64,000 nucleotides of DNA from VXPQ01 sp965223485 (GCA_965223485.1 OZ244993.1:558001-622000); one strand, 5' to 3'. Shown: positions 18,002 through 27,899, numbered from the stretch's first letter. Translations and numbers: made by a program. Notes: generated by a model from the sequence alone, not told the origin.

Positions 18002-19165
18002 CTACTGTCCATAGGGCATTTCAAGATACTGCCTTGCCCGTTCGTGCGCATTGGACCAGTCTTTCGTAGTCAACGCCTCCCGGTAGGCAGCCACCGCCCG
18101 ACTGCGTCGCCCGAGAGCATCATGGGCCATGCCTGCGTACAGCCGCCCCATGGTGACGAACCGGTAATCCACCGCTCCGCGTATCGTGGGTTCCTGCAAG
18201 GCGTCGAGATGCGGGAGCGCCGCCTCGTACTCGCCATATGCCATGCGGCTTCGCGCCATGAAAAAAAGCGCCTGCCCGGCCAGCGACGCATTATATCCTG
18301 TCCGGCCGGCCTTATGACGCGCATAAACCTCTTCGAAAATGGGATCCGCCTGATCCCACCTCCCCCACCGTGCATAGACGCGCCCCTCTATCGTATGAAA
18401 AAAAGAATTACCGGGATACCGCTCGCGCAGCCAGGTCGCATACTGCACGCTGTGGTCGAAATCGTTTTCGAACAGATAATATATCTGCAGCAGGAAATAG
18501 GCCGCCTCGGTACGGACTAACCGCCCATCGCGCACCGTACGCTGGAGCGCCTCGATACCCCGTTCCCGGTCCCCGTCCGGGAAAAAGAGCATCAGGGGCT
18601 TCAGAAACGGGTACTTGTCCGGAATAGCGACCGCATAATAATCGTACATGCCCTTTCCGAAAGCATAGTCGGCCACGTCCGGTTCCCGTTTCACGACGTC
18701 CAGCACGTAGTCCATCGCCCGCAGACCATCCCGCGCCGCTTTGAACCATTCCCCGCGATTCGACCGGAGCCGCCCCCGAAACCCCAGTGCAGCGCCCTTG
18801 AAGAACATGGCGTCAAAAGCATCGGCACGCTGTTTGAGAAGGCGGTCCGAGCGTTCGATGACTTCCTGCATAGCAGCGTAAAACGCGGCGTCATGCGTAT
18901 CGTCGGCAAGATCGGGAAGAATCTCCCACCATATGTTGAGCGCCTCCAGAAAGGGACCGGCAGGATGTTCCGGATAACGCCGGGCAATGTGTTCGAAGCG
19001 ACGGGCCGCCGCCTCGAATTCCATGTTATACAGACGATCCAGCCCTTCGCTCACCTCGGCCTGTACGACCGGATCGTCGAAAATGGATTCGGCGGGCTGC
19101 GCCTGGACGGAGACGAACCCCAGAAGAAAGACTACAGCCAGCCCGCCAATAGCAGGTCGCATCAT
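18002..19165 (-). CDS. exported TPR-repeat protein of unknown function
   Basis: 387 aa. A hydrophobic N-terminal segment ending ...FVSVQAQ looks like a signal peptide. The rest is helical with tetratricopeptide-like units, e.g. LDRLYNMEFEAAARRFEHIARRYPEHP (about 42-68) and MAHDALGRRSRAVAAYREALTTKDW near the C-terminus. The central part (GKGMYDYYAVAIPDKYPFLKPLMLFFPDGDRERGIEAL) is conserved-looking but unassigned. It lies between bioY and rsmA on the same strand. No enzymatic motif seen. Confidence 0.75.
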   Translation of the reverse strand: MMRPAIGGLAVVFLLGFVSVQAQPAESIFDDPVVQAEVSEGLDRLYNMEFEAAARRFEHIARRYPEHPAGPFLEALNIWWEILPDLADDTHDAAFYAAMQEVIERSDRLLKQRADAFDAMFFKGAALGFRGRLRSNRGEWFKAARDGLRAMDYVLDVVKREPDVADYAFGKGMYDYYAVAIPDKYPFLKPLMLFFPDGDRERGIEALQRTVRDGRLVRTEAAYFLLQIYYLFENDFDHSVQYATWLRERYPGNSFFHTIEGRVYARWGRWDQADPIFEEVYARHKAGRTGYNASLAGQALFFMARSRMAYGEYEAALPHLDALQEPTIRGAVDYRFVTMGRLYAGMAHDALGRRSRAVAAYREALTTKDWSNAHERARQYLEMPYGQ

Positions 19166-19195
19166 GGAAACCGTCAGGCATGTGCTCGTAACGGT

Positions 19196-19783
19196 CTATG
19201 CTCCCCGCTCGCCCAGACGCCGCGTCCCGGAGTAGATCAGGGCAACAAAGGCCACTTTAGCAAGGTCCGCAGGAATGAAACGCAGAAAGCCCTTGTCGAT
19301 GGATTCCATCCAGGTGGCGTGATCGGCGGCGTAATGCAGCCAGATAACGCCCGTGGCAAAGAACACCACCGACCCGACGAGCATCGCCAGGGCACTGCCC
19401 GTCAGCGTATTCCACTTCCTCGAAAGGCGGCCCACTGCGAGAGCCGCCAGCGGATACCCCAGCAGGTAGCCCGCGCTCACCGCCCCCAGCATATAGGAAA
19501 GTCCGTGTCCGTCGCCCGCAAACACCGGCGCAAAAAGCCCCATTGCGAGATACAGGAGTTGTGCGAACATCCCGTTACGAGCGCCCAGAAAAAGGCCGCT
19601 GCCGAATACGAACAACGTCTGGAGCGTGAAGGGAACCTCCCACAAGTAAATGCGGACCTGGGCCCCGGCGGCGGTAAGCAGCGCAAAGCCAACGATCCCA
19701 AGCGCCTGCACAAGCGTAGAGGCTCGTTCTCCCCGAAGGGCGTCGATCAGCGAAGGGGCGGGCGCGTGCAGTCGTAGCAGCAT
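19196..19783 (-). CDS. bioY: biotin transporter BioY
   Basis: 195-aa membrane protein, the substrate-binding S component of an ECF-type biotin transporter. Six TM helices; the family signature appears as VPFTLQTLFVFGSGLFLGARNGMFAQLLYLAMGLFAPVFAG (about 50-90), followed by GAVSAGYLLGYPLAA. The energising components are not adjacent, so it either shares a distant ECF module or works alone. No BirA-type palindrome was found upstream. Confidence 0.93.
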   Translation of the reverse strand: MLLRLHAPAPSLIDALRGERASTLVQALGIVGFALLTAAGAQVRIYLWEVPFTLQTLFVFGSGLFLGARNGMFAQLLYLAMGLFAPVFAGDGHGLSYMLGAVSAGYLLGYPLAALAVGRLSRKWNTLTGSALAMLVGSVVFFATGVIWLHYAADHATWMESIDKGFLRFIPADLAKVAFVALIYSGTRRLGERGA

Positions 19784-20064
19784 GAAAACAGAGACCGGTT
19801 AAAAAGTTAAGGGACGCAAAGGTCCTGTAATATCGGCTTTTTCGGGGAATCCGGGCAAGCCCTGAGTGCATGAGATCGACAAATCGAAGAAGACCCGGGA
19901 AGGATTCCTGTTCGGAACGTTCCGGAAAAGGTAAACGTTTTTGCTGTTCACGTTTTTTCGAGGGGCAAACCGTACCCTTGCGGGCGGCCTGCCGATTGGT
20001 TTCTACATCCGGGGCGCTCATTCTCATTGCCGCCCGTCTCCGCTTACCTCCCTCCCCTGCCGCC

Positions 20065-20856
20065 ATGCGTAACTGGATCCGACTGGAAACGGATCGTCTG
20101 GCGACAGCCCTCGGACGCCTTGACCGCCGGACGGTGACCGTGTTGGTAACGGTCGCAGCCCTCGTTATCCTGCAGGACGCCGTGGGAAGCCGCCGGTTCT
20201 TTCATAACACGCTGGGCGAAATTTTCCCGGTCGAGTACACCGGCCTCCTCGCATGGGTATGGCGGTTTCTCGTGCAAGGCGTCACCGGATTCGTGCTCCC
20301 GCTCGCGATCCTGTGCGGTCTGTTCCGGCAATCTGCGCGAGACGCGGGACTGGGGCGAGGCGACTGGAAGTTCGCAGGGATAGCTATGGCCCTCTATCTT
20401 CCGGTGGTAATTGCAGGCACGTGGTTCCTTTCGGCGAGTCCGGCCTTTCAGGCGCAGTATCCCCATCATGGTCCCGCGGAAACGGACTGGACGATTTTTC
20501 TGATCTACGAAACGTGCTTCCTCTTCTACTGGATCGGCTGGGAATACCTTTGGCGCGGGTTTGTGCTTTTCGGCACGGCGCATACGTTCGGGGCGTACGC
20601 CATCTTCATCCAGGCCATCCCGTTTACCTTGCTGCATCTCGATAAACCCCTTCCGGAAACCGTGCTTTCCCTTGTCGGCGGCATAGCCCTCGGGGCCCTC
20701 GTATGGCGTTGCCGGTCATTCTGGATCGCCGTCCCGATCCATGCCGCCCAGATGATTGTACTGGATTTCTGGTGCACGCTACGAACGCGCTCCGGCGCAA
20801 TCGGAATCGGACTGGATGCATTGGGTAGAGCACTGGGCGATGGGCTGGCGGGATAG
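20065..20856 (+). CDS. CPBP-family intramembrane metalloprotease
   Basis: 263-aa multi-TM protein of the CPBP/ABI family. The conserved ExxxR motif appears as EYLWRG (in FYWIGWEYLWRGFVLFG) and the second motif His as FTLLHLDKPLPE; a third His lies in VPIHAAQ. These residues mark Rce1-like intramembrane proteases. The Glu-Glu usually found at the first motif is Trp-Glu here, so activity is uncertain. ATG 20065 was chosen because the 65 residues encoded upstream are Cys/Arg-rich and not membrane-like. Divergent from bioY. Confidence 0.82.
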   Translation: MRNWIRLETDRLATALGRLDRRTVTVLVTVAALVILQDAVGSRRFFHNTLGEIFPVEYTGLLAWVWRFLVQGVTGFVLPLAILCGLFRQSARDAGLGRGDWKFAGIAMALYLPVVIAGTWFLSASPAFQAQYPHHGPAETDWTIFLIYETCFLFYWIGWEYLWRGFVLFGTAHTFGAYAIFIQAIPFTLLHLDKPLPETVLSLVGGIALGALVWRCRSFWIAVPIHAAQMIVLDFWCTLRTRSGAIGIGLDALGRALGDGLAG

Positions 20857-20885
20857 CCTCGCGCGGCGGTGTACATCGCCGCAGT

Positions 20886-21806
20886 CTACCACCGGTAGGT
20901 CAGCGTCATCATATGCCCCGGCCCTTCATACCCGCTCTCGAACGCCACATAGGCATAATCGACAAGCGCCTTATCCAGATCCAGGCCTATCCCGAAAGAA
21001 GGCCCTCGAAGCGCCTCGTTCGTAATGTATCCCCCCCGCAGCGTCACAATTTCGAGCACCTCGGCCCCCAGACCAAGGTGCAGTTTCGTACGCTGCGCCT
21101 CAAGCAGGCGCGAGACTTCCACCGTGACGAACAGTTGGGCCAGCGTAGCATCGTCTTCCCGGAGCCTCACATGGAATGGATGCGCCGCCACGCCGACGCG
21201 CAGGGCGCGCGGTAACCGGGTGGCCTGCGCTGCCAGCCTTGACATCCTGCCTATATTCTGCAATGCCGCACCGAACTGCACCCCCCGAATGGGCAGGTCC
21301 GCCTGTACGCCGAAATCGAAGGCATATCCACGGGAAGAGCTCGTGAAAATGCGCTCAAGCAGATACTTGGCCGTTGCGCCGGCCCGAAAACGCCCGAACC
21401 GCCGGCCATACGAAGCTCCACTGCTGACGAATTGCACACTAAAGAACCCTTCCGGGTCCCCGGGCCCGGAGCGCGCCTCGAGGTTGCCGCTTTCCATCGC
21501 CGTAATAAATAACCCGACGCCCGCCTTGTCACCCAGACCCAGACGAGAGGCCGCAGCATAACTCCCGGTCCCGAGTACCCACGCATAGTAAGACAACGAG
21601 GCCGTATTGTGTTCGGCTGCAGACAGACCGGCCGGATTCCAGAACGTACTGAATGCATCGCGGCTCCAGGCAACCTGCCCATCTCCCATGGCGCCTGCCT
21701 CGGCGTTCACTCCATTCCGCAGAAACGCAAATCCGCCTTCCTGCGCCGCTGCCGGCCATGCAGCGAAAAACGCAAGCATTCCCAGCATGCACAAGCGCGT
21801 TTTCAT
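20886..21806 (-). CDS. PorV/PorQ-family outer-membrane beta-barrel protein
   Basis: 306 aa. Signal peptide (MKTRLCMLGMLAFFAAWPAAAQ), then the PorV/PorQ (UPF0164, FadL-like barrel) pattern: GGFAFLRNGVNAEAGAMGDG, the NPAGL motif in FSTFWNPAGLSAAEHN, and GVQFGAALQNIG, ending in an aromatic barrel residue (TYRW). Relatives carry T9SS cargo to the surface. ATG 21806 has AGGA 7 nt upstream; an in-frame GTG at 21818 overlaps the previous stop (GTGA). Last gene of a four-gene run. Confidence 0.82.
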   Translation of the reverse strand: MKTRLCMLGMLAFFAAWPAAAQEGGFAFLRNGVNAEAGAMGDGQVAWSRDAFSTFWNPAGLSAAEHNTASLSYYAWVLGTGSYAAASRLGLGDKAGVGLFITAMESGNLEARSGPGDPEGFFSVQFVSSGASYGRRFGRFRAGATAKYLLERIFTSSSRGYAFDFGVQADLPIRGVQFGAALQNIGRMSRLAAQATRLPRALRVGVAAHPFHVRLREDDATLAQLFVTVEVSRLLEAQRTKLHLGLGAEVLEIVTLRGGYITNEALRGPSFGIGLDLDKALVDYAYVAFESGYEGPGHMMTLTYRW

Positions 21807-21814
21807 CAATATCC

Positions 21815-22852
21815 TCACAGAAGCATCCGGAGCGTAATCAGGTGCATCATGCCCGCACCGTGCGGTTCCAGCAGAAGGCCGTACTCGACCCGAAAAGCAA
21901 GGCCGCCTACCGGTTGTTCGATCTCAAATCCAGCGGAAGGGGTGTTCCCCGAAAGGGCACTGCCAATGCGGTCGACGCCGCCGCGAAGCGCCAGGATCTC
22001 CGAGAGTTCGTACTCGACGCCGGCGCGCAAACCGGCCTCGTGCAAGGTTGCCCGGCGCGCCTCGAACGCTTCGAACGGTACGGAGCCGATGCGTTGCATA
22101 CTGCGGACCCGGTATTCCAGATCCGAAAAGCGGGATTCGTATTCGGCAAGCAACTGCAAACGATCCCCCAGCATGACGTATGACGCGCCTGCACGCAAAC
22201 GCAGGGGAAATCTATCGGACGTCGTGCCGCCCTCCGCTCCGTACAAACCGGATGTATCCCAGGAATAACGGGCCAGCAGATCGTCCGCTACGAATGCAAG
22301 ACGCAAGCGATCGGTCACATCCACCATGACCCCCGCATCAATACCAATGCTGTGGACCGGCTCGATGTCGTCGAGGAGATCCGTGCGGAAAAGCTGAAGG
22401 CCGACGCCCACCGACAAACGCCGACCGAGATGCGTACCGAAGGCCAGGAAAAATGCAAATTCGTCCGTTGAATACATTTGCGTGTGGTACCCGCTGGCAT
22501 CCCTCCCGTCGATATGGGACACCCCGGCATGGATCAGCCCGGCAGCAAGGCCCGCACTCGGCTGAATAGGCGTCGCGAATTGCAGAAACTGCATCTCCCT
22601 GTCGAAACGCATGAAGGCCGTCGAAGCCATGATATGCTGTTGTGTGGCTTGCGGGGCCAGGGCCGGATTGTAATATGGGGAGGCATCGCCCCGCACGTCT
22701 GCGGCAAGCGCATTGCCCAACGCCATGCCGCGGGCGCCAAAGCCCATTCTCGAGAAGGCTCCCGCCGATTGCCCCCATGCGTTGGCCACCGGCATCAGAG
22801 CCAGCAACCCCACGAGGCAATGGATCGTCTTGTGCGCCATGCCTGCGGTCAT
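21815..22852 (-). CDS. PorV/UPF0164-family outer-membrane barrel protein
   Basis: 345 aa; a signal peptide (HKTIHCLVGLLALMPVANAWGQ) is followed by SAGAFSRMGFGARGMALGNALAADVRGDASPYYNPALAP, the N-terminal signature with the NPA motif of PorV-like barrels. Alternating hydrophobic strands continue to the C-terminus (LITLRMLL). The start at 22852 overlaps the previous stop as ATGA; ATG 22840 is an alternative. It is a paralog of the gene downstream, so this operon encodes two barrels of one family. Confidence 0.82.
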   Translation of the reverse strand: MTAGMAHKTIHCLVGLLALMPVANAWGQSAGAFSRMGFGARGMALGNALAADVRGDASPYYNPALAPQATQQHIMASTAFMRFDREMQFLQFATPIQPSAGLAAGLIHAGVSHIDGRDASGYHTQMYSTDEFAFFLAFGTHLGRRLSVGVGLQLFRTDLLDDIEPVHSIGIDAGVMVDVTDRLRLAFVADDLLARYSWDTSGLYGAEGGTTSDRFPLRLRAGASYVMLGDRLQLLAEYESRFSDLEYRVRSMQRIGSVPFEAFEARRATLHEAGLRAGVEYELSEILALRGGVDRIGSALSGNTPSAGFEIEQPVGGLAFRVEYGLLLEPHGAGMMHLITLRMLL

Positions 22853-24396
22853 TCGAGCACCTGGATTTTTCCGTGCGCGGCCTTCCCGCCGACAACGGTA
22901 TAGAAATACACCCCGTTCGCCACCCGGAATCCGTTGTGGTCGGCTCCGTCCCACGTCACTTCGCGTTCGCCTCCGGCGCCGGCGTTTGCCGCCAGTTCAC
23001 GCACGAGGTTCATACGAAAATCAAGTATGCGAATGCGGTCGGCGCCCCCGTCCGAATCATACCGTATGCGAACGAACCGGTCGTTTGCGGGCGAAAACGG
23101 ATTCGGGTATGCATAGGCGTCCACATCCGGCTTGTCGTCGGTTGGCGTATCCGGGTGCAACGGCACGTCGGTCCGATAAATGCGCCATGTGGTTCCGCCG
23201 TCCGTGCTCTTCATGAGCCCGTCCGACGTGCCCACCCATAACGCAGCGCCCGCGATAGCCACGGAATACACGGAGAGGTCCGGGCGCACGATCCGGTCAG
23301 GATCCTCTGCGTCCCGGAAACGGCGGATCGTTCGCCAGGTCACGCCGCCGTCGTGCGTAACGAATAATCCGTTTTCCCCGGCGACATAGACCGTTTTGCT
23401 TCCCCGGAAGGCGAAATCGTGGACTTTTTCGCCAAGGAGCATCTGCTCGAACGTTTCGCCGCCATCCCGGGTCACGGTGACGCCGTACTGTTCCGGCGGC
23501 CCAGACCGGGACGGATCGTTCACCGGCCATGTGGCCATCCAGATCGGATTTCGTCCTCCGGGCAGCGACTGCTCTTCTATGGAGGTAACCCAATTGCCCG
23601 TCAGGGAATATGAGGCGCCGTCGGCGGTGAAGCGCTGCCAAGCCAGGCCATCGTACGACCGGTTCACGCCGCCCGCCGTACCGGCCCAAATCGTGCCGGC
23701 CTTGTCCACAAGCACACTGAATCCCCGGTGGTTCAGGTGCCCGTCCATTTCCCGCGACACAGGCGACACGAAAAACCCGTACGACGAATCCGGGTGAATG
23801 GCATGTAGAAAATCGGGGGGCAGCACGACCCGCTCCCAGGTCTGCCCATCATCCCGGGATCGGCGTATACCGCTGGCCCAGGCCGCAATCCACACATCGC
23901 CCCGCACCGAATCGTAGTCGGTGTCGAAGGGAGGGCTTTGCTCCGGCGCGATGATGGGCAGGGCGGGCAACACGGATACGCCATATTCCTCGGTCGTGGC
24001 GTCCGGAGCGTCGAGATGAGACGGACGCCAGGTAAACGTCGCGCCCCCGTCTGTGGAGAAGACATACCCCGCAACGCTGTTAATCGTCTGGCCGTCCTCC
24101 ATTCTCGAAGAACCGATGCCTGCCCATACTACGGGGCCTTCCACGTCAAGCGAGTACACGTTGAGACGGCGGGCCGCCAGCGAATCGACGTCGGCAACGA
24201 ACCAGGTACGCCCACCGTCCCGGGTCATATTGAGAAACGGCCCGGCCCACAGCGTATCGCCCTCCGCATGCAGGTTGGTCACACTGTTGCGCAGGATGCC
24301 GGTCACAGGCAACAACTCGCCCGTCTGGCCAACCTGCGCCTGCCCCTGTGGAACGAGCAAGAGACTTGTCAATATGCCGAACAGCGCCCGCCTCAT
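22849..24396 (-). CDS. secreted sialidase/BNR-like propeller protein with FlgD/T9SS-like C-terminal domain
   Basis: 515 aa. Signal peptide (MRRALFGILTSLLLVPQGQAQ). The body has repeated Asp-box/BNR units (TRDGGRTWF, STDGGATFTWR, SRDDGQTWERV, THDGGVTWRTI, STDGGTTWRIY), the fold of sialidase-type or photosystem-assembly-like propellers. The last ~85 residues (YPNPFSPANDRFVRIRYD ... GVYFYTVVGG) match FlgD_ig/T9SS sorting domains. Starts and stops overlap both neighbours by 4 bp. No catalytic residues of true sialidases were recognised. Confidence 0.83.
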   Translation of the reverse strand: MRRALFGILTSLLLVPQGQAQVGQTGELLPVTGILRNSVTNLHAEGDTLWAGPFLNMTRDGGRTWFVADVDSLAARRLNVYSLDVEGPVVWAGIGSSRMEDGQTINSVAGYVFSTDGGATFTWRPSHLDAPDATTEEYGVSVLPALPIIAPEQSPPFDTDYDSVRGDVWIAAWASGIRRSRDDGQTWERVVLPPDFLHAIHPDSSYGFFVSPVSREMDGHLNHRGFSVLVDKAGTIWAGTAGGVNRSYDGLAWQRFTADGASYSLTGNWVTSIEEQSLPGGRNPIWMATWPVNDPSRSGPPEQYGVTVTRDGGETFEQMLLGEKVHDFAFRGSKTVYVAGENGLFVTHDGGVTWRTIRRFRDAEDPDRIVRPDLSVYSVAIAGAALWVGTSDGLMKSTDGGTTWRIYRTDVPLHPDTPTDDKPDVDAYAYPNPFSPANDRFVRIRYDSDGGADRIRILDFRMNLVRELAANAGAGGEREVTWDGADHNGFRVANGVYFYTVVGGKAAHGKIQVLE

Positions 24397-25163
24397 TCCA
24401 CCACCACGGCTGCTTCTACGATATCGCTGAGGAGACCGGCTCTATCCCTGGCCCGGAAGGCGAATATGTTGACCCCGGGTTGATTGGACGATTCAATCCG
24501 CACGATGCGCGTATAGCGTCCATCGGCAGCCGCTGCATCGCCCTCGGTCCCATTGTCGAACATACCGATCGTCGCCGCGGGTCTTGTCACGTTCCAGAAT
24601 TCGACGGAGGCGATATTGGAAAGCCCGTCCGGGTCGGATACGACGGCTATCAACTCCAGCAACGCACTGGGGTCACCCTGCACGGGACGACGTACGGTAT
24701 CCGGCGCCACGACCATGCTTATGACCGGCGGCGTCCCCTCCGCCGAAACATGCATCATGCCGCGCACCTGATTACTGAGCATCCCTTCCCGATCTTCCGC
24801 AAAAACCAGCACGGTGTACACGCCGACCTCGCCGGCCGGGACGACCACATCGGAACTGCCTGCGTACTGCCCACCGGAGCCGGAAGCAAGCACGCCTTCG
24901 GCGATCGTCGTATCCCCGAACACCACAAAGGAAACGGCCTCCACATCATTGTCCGCATCCCGCACCGTAACCTCCAGGGAGAGCGGAACGACCGCATCGG
25001 CATCGCCGGGCGGCGCAATAAACTCGTGCGGCGAAAAGGAGAATTCGGACAGTTCCGGCGGAACGCCTGCATCGTCAAGCAGACCAGGAGCCTGATCGCA
25101 CGCACTCAGGGCGAGAAGTCCTGCGGCAAAAACCGCTGCCGGATAGCGAAAGGAATAGAGCAA
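24393..25163 (-). CDS. lipoprotein of unknown function
   Basis: 256 aa with a lipobox (LLALSAC, Cys at about residue 22). The mature part looks like two Ig/cadherin-type domains (LSLEVTVRDADNDVEAVSFVVFGD; LIAVVSDPDGLSNIASVEFWN) followed by FAFRARDRAGLLSDIVEA. It probably sits on the outer membrane surface. The only usable start is TTG 25163. It is first in the four-gene run; the ATGA overlap with the propeller gene suggests that the two act together. Confidence 0.72.
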   Translation of the reverse strand: MLYSFRYPAAVFAAGLLALSACDQAPGLLDDAGVPPELSEFSFSPHEFIAPPGDADAVVPLSLEVTVRDADNDVEAVSFVVFGDTTIAEGVLASGSGGQYAGSSDVVVPAGEVGVYTVLVFAEDREGMLSNQVRGMMHVSAEGTPPVISMVVAPDTVRRPVQGDPSALLELIAVVSDPDGLSNIASVEFWNVTRPAATIGMFDNGTEGDAAAADGRYTRIVRIESSNQPGVNIFAFRARDRAGLLSDIVEAAVVVE

Positions 25164-25405
25164 GACGAGCGTCCCGAAGGGTTCAGATTCGGAAAAAACG
25201 TAACCGTATCAATCTGCGCTCATCAATGCTCCGTCAGTTGGACAGGACAGGGTACGACCGGAAAATACGCACGCAGCGTACGCAAAAACGTTGCGACCGA
25301 TACCGGGCATGGGCTCCTAACAAGCCTTCGATATAAAAGATCCGGGACGACAAAATATACCCCCCGAAAGATATTTATGGACGCTGGCCGACAGACATGG
25401 GATCG

Positions 25406-26632
25406 TCACACGACATACAGGGGCCTGAAACTGAAACACAGGATAAAGACAAACAGGCTGAGAAGGCCCAGCGCCATGCGCCCGGGAGTCAACGGTTGCT
25501 CATGAAGCACAGGAGGATGATCTATCTTGACCAGAAATATGAGCAACAGGCACCAGATAAACCAGCCGCTGTAGGAAAAATCCTGCATCCACGGCAGAAC
25601 GTTCTCTGCAAGTGCAGCCAACACCATAAGACCCGCCATGGCCGGCGCAATACGCGTTAGATTCCCGTCGAACAGTTTCGCCAGATAGAAATACAGGATT
25701 CCTGCAAGGATAAACCAGGAGCCGCTCCCGAGAGGCGGATACAGTTCGTAGAGAAGCGGCGATATTTCGAGCACAAACCCGATGGCGCCCGAAAGCAGCA
25801 ACACCAGCAAAAACCCCCGGGCGAGGCGGGCATGCCAGACGCGCCCGAACAGTGCATAGGTAATATGTCCGCCGTCGAGTTGCCCAATGGGAAGCAGGTT
25901 CAGCGCCGTAAAAAACAGGCCCAGCCACCCGGCAAACAGCATGGGGTAGTGGTACATCTCCCAATTTGGAGGCACATCCGTGAAAAACTGTTTGAGCAGC
26001 ATATACAACAGCGTATCGCCCACGACCAGCGAAAGCGCTCCGTCGCTCGATCCGGTCAAGCTGTCCGGATACCTGCCGAATTGCTCTACATACTGCTGAA
26101 TGGTCTCGTGCCCCGCCCCCACGCCAAAGATGTACGAGGCGGGCGGCAATGCAGCAAAAGCCACAAGCAGGATCGCAAGAGCGACTGCAAAACCGGCGAG
26201 CGGCCCGGCGGCGCCGATGTCGAACAATTTCCGCAAACTGGGCACCGGTTCTCTAATGCGGATAACCGCACCCAGCGTACCCACGCCAATGAAAGGCATG
26301 GGAATGTAGTACGGCAGCGAAGTGGCCACACCATGAAACCGGGCGGCGAAATAATGGCCGAACTCGTGCACGGTCAAAAAAAGAAGCAGGGAAAGACCAA
26401 AGCGCAAGCCGTCGGCCAGGAACGCCGGCCAGCCCTCGCTCGCGTACACCGCCCAACGACCGACCAGATTGCCCCCCTCCCACACGGTGGCTGCAAGCGT
26501 AAGCACGAAGAGTAGAGCATGGAGCCAGTAGCGATCCCGGCCTTTCCGCAAATCGGTTCCGCCGGAACCGGCTCCGACGGCATGATCTGTCTCTGAAGAG
26601 AATACGGAAGGCTCGCTATGCGACGGATACAT
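25406..26632 (-). CDS. site-2 protease family (M50) membrane metalloprotease
   Basis: 408 aa, about eight TM helices. The zinc site HExxH appears as LTVHEFGHYFAAR (about residues 85-97), and the third ligand lies in NLLPIGQLDGGHITYALFG. Family members cleave anchored anti-sigma factors or other membrane substrates; the long form without PDZ resembles plant EGY-like proteases. The start at ATG 26632 gives a short hydrophilic N-terminus; in-frame sequence further upstream lies antisense to the aminotransferase and was excluded. Confidence 0.9.
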   Translation of the reverse strand: MYPSHSEPSVFSSETDHAVGAGSGGTDLRKGRDRYWLHALLFVLTLAATVWEGGNLVGRWAVYASEGWPAFLADGLRFGLSLLLFLTVHEFGHYFAARFHGVATSLPYYIPMPFIGVGTLGAVIRIREPVPSLRKLFDIGAAGPLAGFAVALAILLVAFAALPPASYIFGVGAGHETIQQYVEQFGRYPDSLTGSSDGALSLVVGDTLLYMLLKQFFTDVPPNWEMYHYPMLFAGWLGLFFTALNLLPIGQLDGGHITYALFGRVWHARLARGFLLVLLLSGAIGFVLEISPLLYELYPPLGSGSWFILAGILYFYLAKLFDGNLTRIAPAMAGLMVLAALAENVLPWMQDFSYSGWFIWCLLLIFLVKIDHPPVLHEQPLTPGRMALGLLSLFVFILCFSFRPLYVV

Positions 26633-26684
26633 ACATACGGGATATACGTGGCGGGAACGGTGTGTGGCAGGGAGAGGCCAGGCG

Positions 26685-27881
26685 TCAACGGAGTTCGGAA
26701 AGCCCTTTAGCAATCCGGCGCATGGCTTCCCGCAAATCTTCCGTGGAGGCAGCGTACGAAATACGCAGCCCCCCCGGATCACCGAATGCGCCCCCCGGCA
26801 CGAGCGCCACGTGGTATTCTTCAAGCAAACAGAAACACAGGTCCTCGCTTGTTTCGATCGCCCTGCCGGAAGCGGATGTCGAACCAAGGTAGACGGATAC
26901 GTCCGGGAAGAGATAAAAGGCCCCCTCGGGACGCGGGCAACGAATGCCTTCGATGGCGCCAAGTTGCTCAAGCATGAAATCGCGGCGGGTGCGGAACCGG
27001 CGCACCATATCCGTCACATACCGCTTGTCCATTTCCAGCGCGGCAATACCCGCCTTCTGGGTAATGCTGCACGGAGCCGATGTCGTCTGTCCCTGTATTT
27101 TCGCCGCCGTTTTTACAATGGATGGATCGCCGGCCATATACCCCAAACGCCAGCCGGTCATGGCATAGGCTTTCGAAAAGCCATTTACCGTGATCGTCCG
27201 CTCCTTCATGCCGGGGAGCGATGCAAACGCAACGTGCTCTGCGTCGAAAAGAACATGTTCGTAAATCTCGTCCGAGAGCACGAACACATCCGGATGCCGT
27301 CGCAACACCTCGGCCAGCGCCTCCAGTTCCTCCCGGGGATACACCGAACCGGTGGGATTGGAGGGCGAACACATAATCAGCATGCGTGTAGCTCCGCCAA
27401 TGGCTGCCTCCAGAGCGGAGGGACTGAGGCGGTATTCGCCGGCGGCTGTGGTGGCAAGGGGCTTTGGCGTAGCGCCTGCGAGGCGCACCATCTCCGGATA
27501 ACTCACCCAGTACGGCGCCGGGATAAGCACTTCGTCCCCGGGACGACAGAGCGCTGCAACGGCAAGGGCGACCGACTGCTTGGCGCCACTGGAGCAAAGT
27601 ATCTGATCCGGTGTGTACGCAAGCCCATTATCCTCCTCGAATTTTCGGCAAACGGCTTCGCGCAATGGGAGCATACCCATGTTCTCCGTATACCGGGTAT
27701 ACCCTTCCCGGATGGCGGCCCGGCCCGCCTCGGCGATCGGCGCCGGTGTGTCGAAATCAGGTTCTCCGGCGCTAAGGCCGATGACGGGAAAACCCTCTCG
27801 CCGCAGTTGCTTTGCACGCCCGGTCATCGCCAGAGTAGCGGAGGGCCGGACGGCTTCCACGTTGGGATTGAAACGGATCAT
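26685..27881 (-). CDS. pyridoxal-phosphate aminotransferase, aspartate aminotransferase type (class I)
   Basis: 398 aa class I/II aminotransferase of the aspartate transaminase I-gamma group. Seen: SAGEPDFDTP, YTRYTENMGMLPLREAV, PLP-binding SSGAKQSVA, CSPSNPTGSVY, DEIYEHVLF, and Schiff-base Lys in SKAYAMTGWRLGYMAG; C-terminal Arg in GGLRISYA. Start ATG 27881; an in-frame GTG at 27893 adds four residues. Substrate is most likely aspartate, possibly also prephenate. It begins 19 bp after coaD. Confidence 0.92.
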   Translation of the reverse strand: MIRFNPNVEAVRPSATLAMTGRAKQLRREGFPVIGLSAGEPDFDTPAPIAEAGRAAIREGYTRYTENMGMLPLREAVCRKFEEDNGLAYTPDQILCSSGAKQSVALAVAALCRPGDEVLIPAPYWVSYPEMVRLAGATPKPLATTAAGEYRLSPSALEAAIGGATRMLIMCSPSNPTGSVYPREELEALAEVLRRHPDVFVLSDEIYEHVLFDAEHVAFASLPGMKERTITVNGFSKAYAMTGWRLGYMAGDPSIVKTAAKIQGQTTSAPCSITQKAGIAALEMDKRYVTDMVRRFRTRRDFMLEQLGAIEGIRCPRPEGAFYLFPDVSVYLGSTSASGRAIETSEDLCFCLLEEYHVALVPGGAFGDPGGLRISYAASTEDLREAMRRIAKGLSELR

Positions 27882-27899
27882 GATGGAAATCACAAAAGA

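Noticed and set aside
19784..20064. BirA/biotin operator upstream of bioY
   Set aside because: Only short, imperfect ACGTTT repeats were found; no convincing biotin-repressor palindrome.
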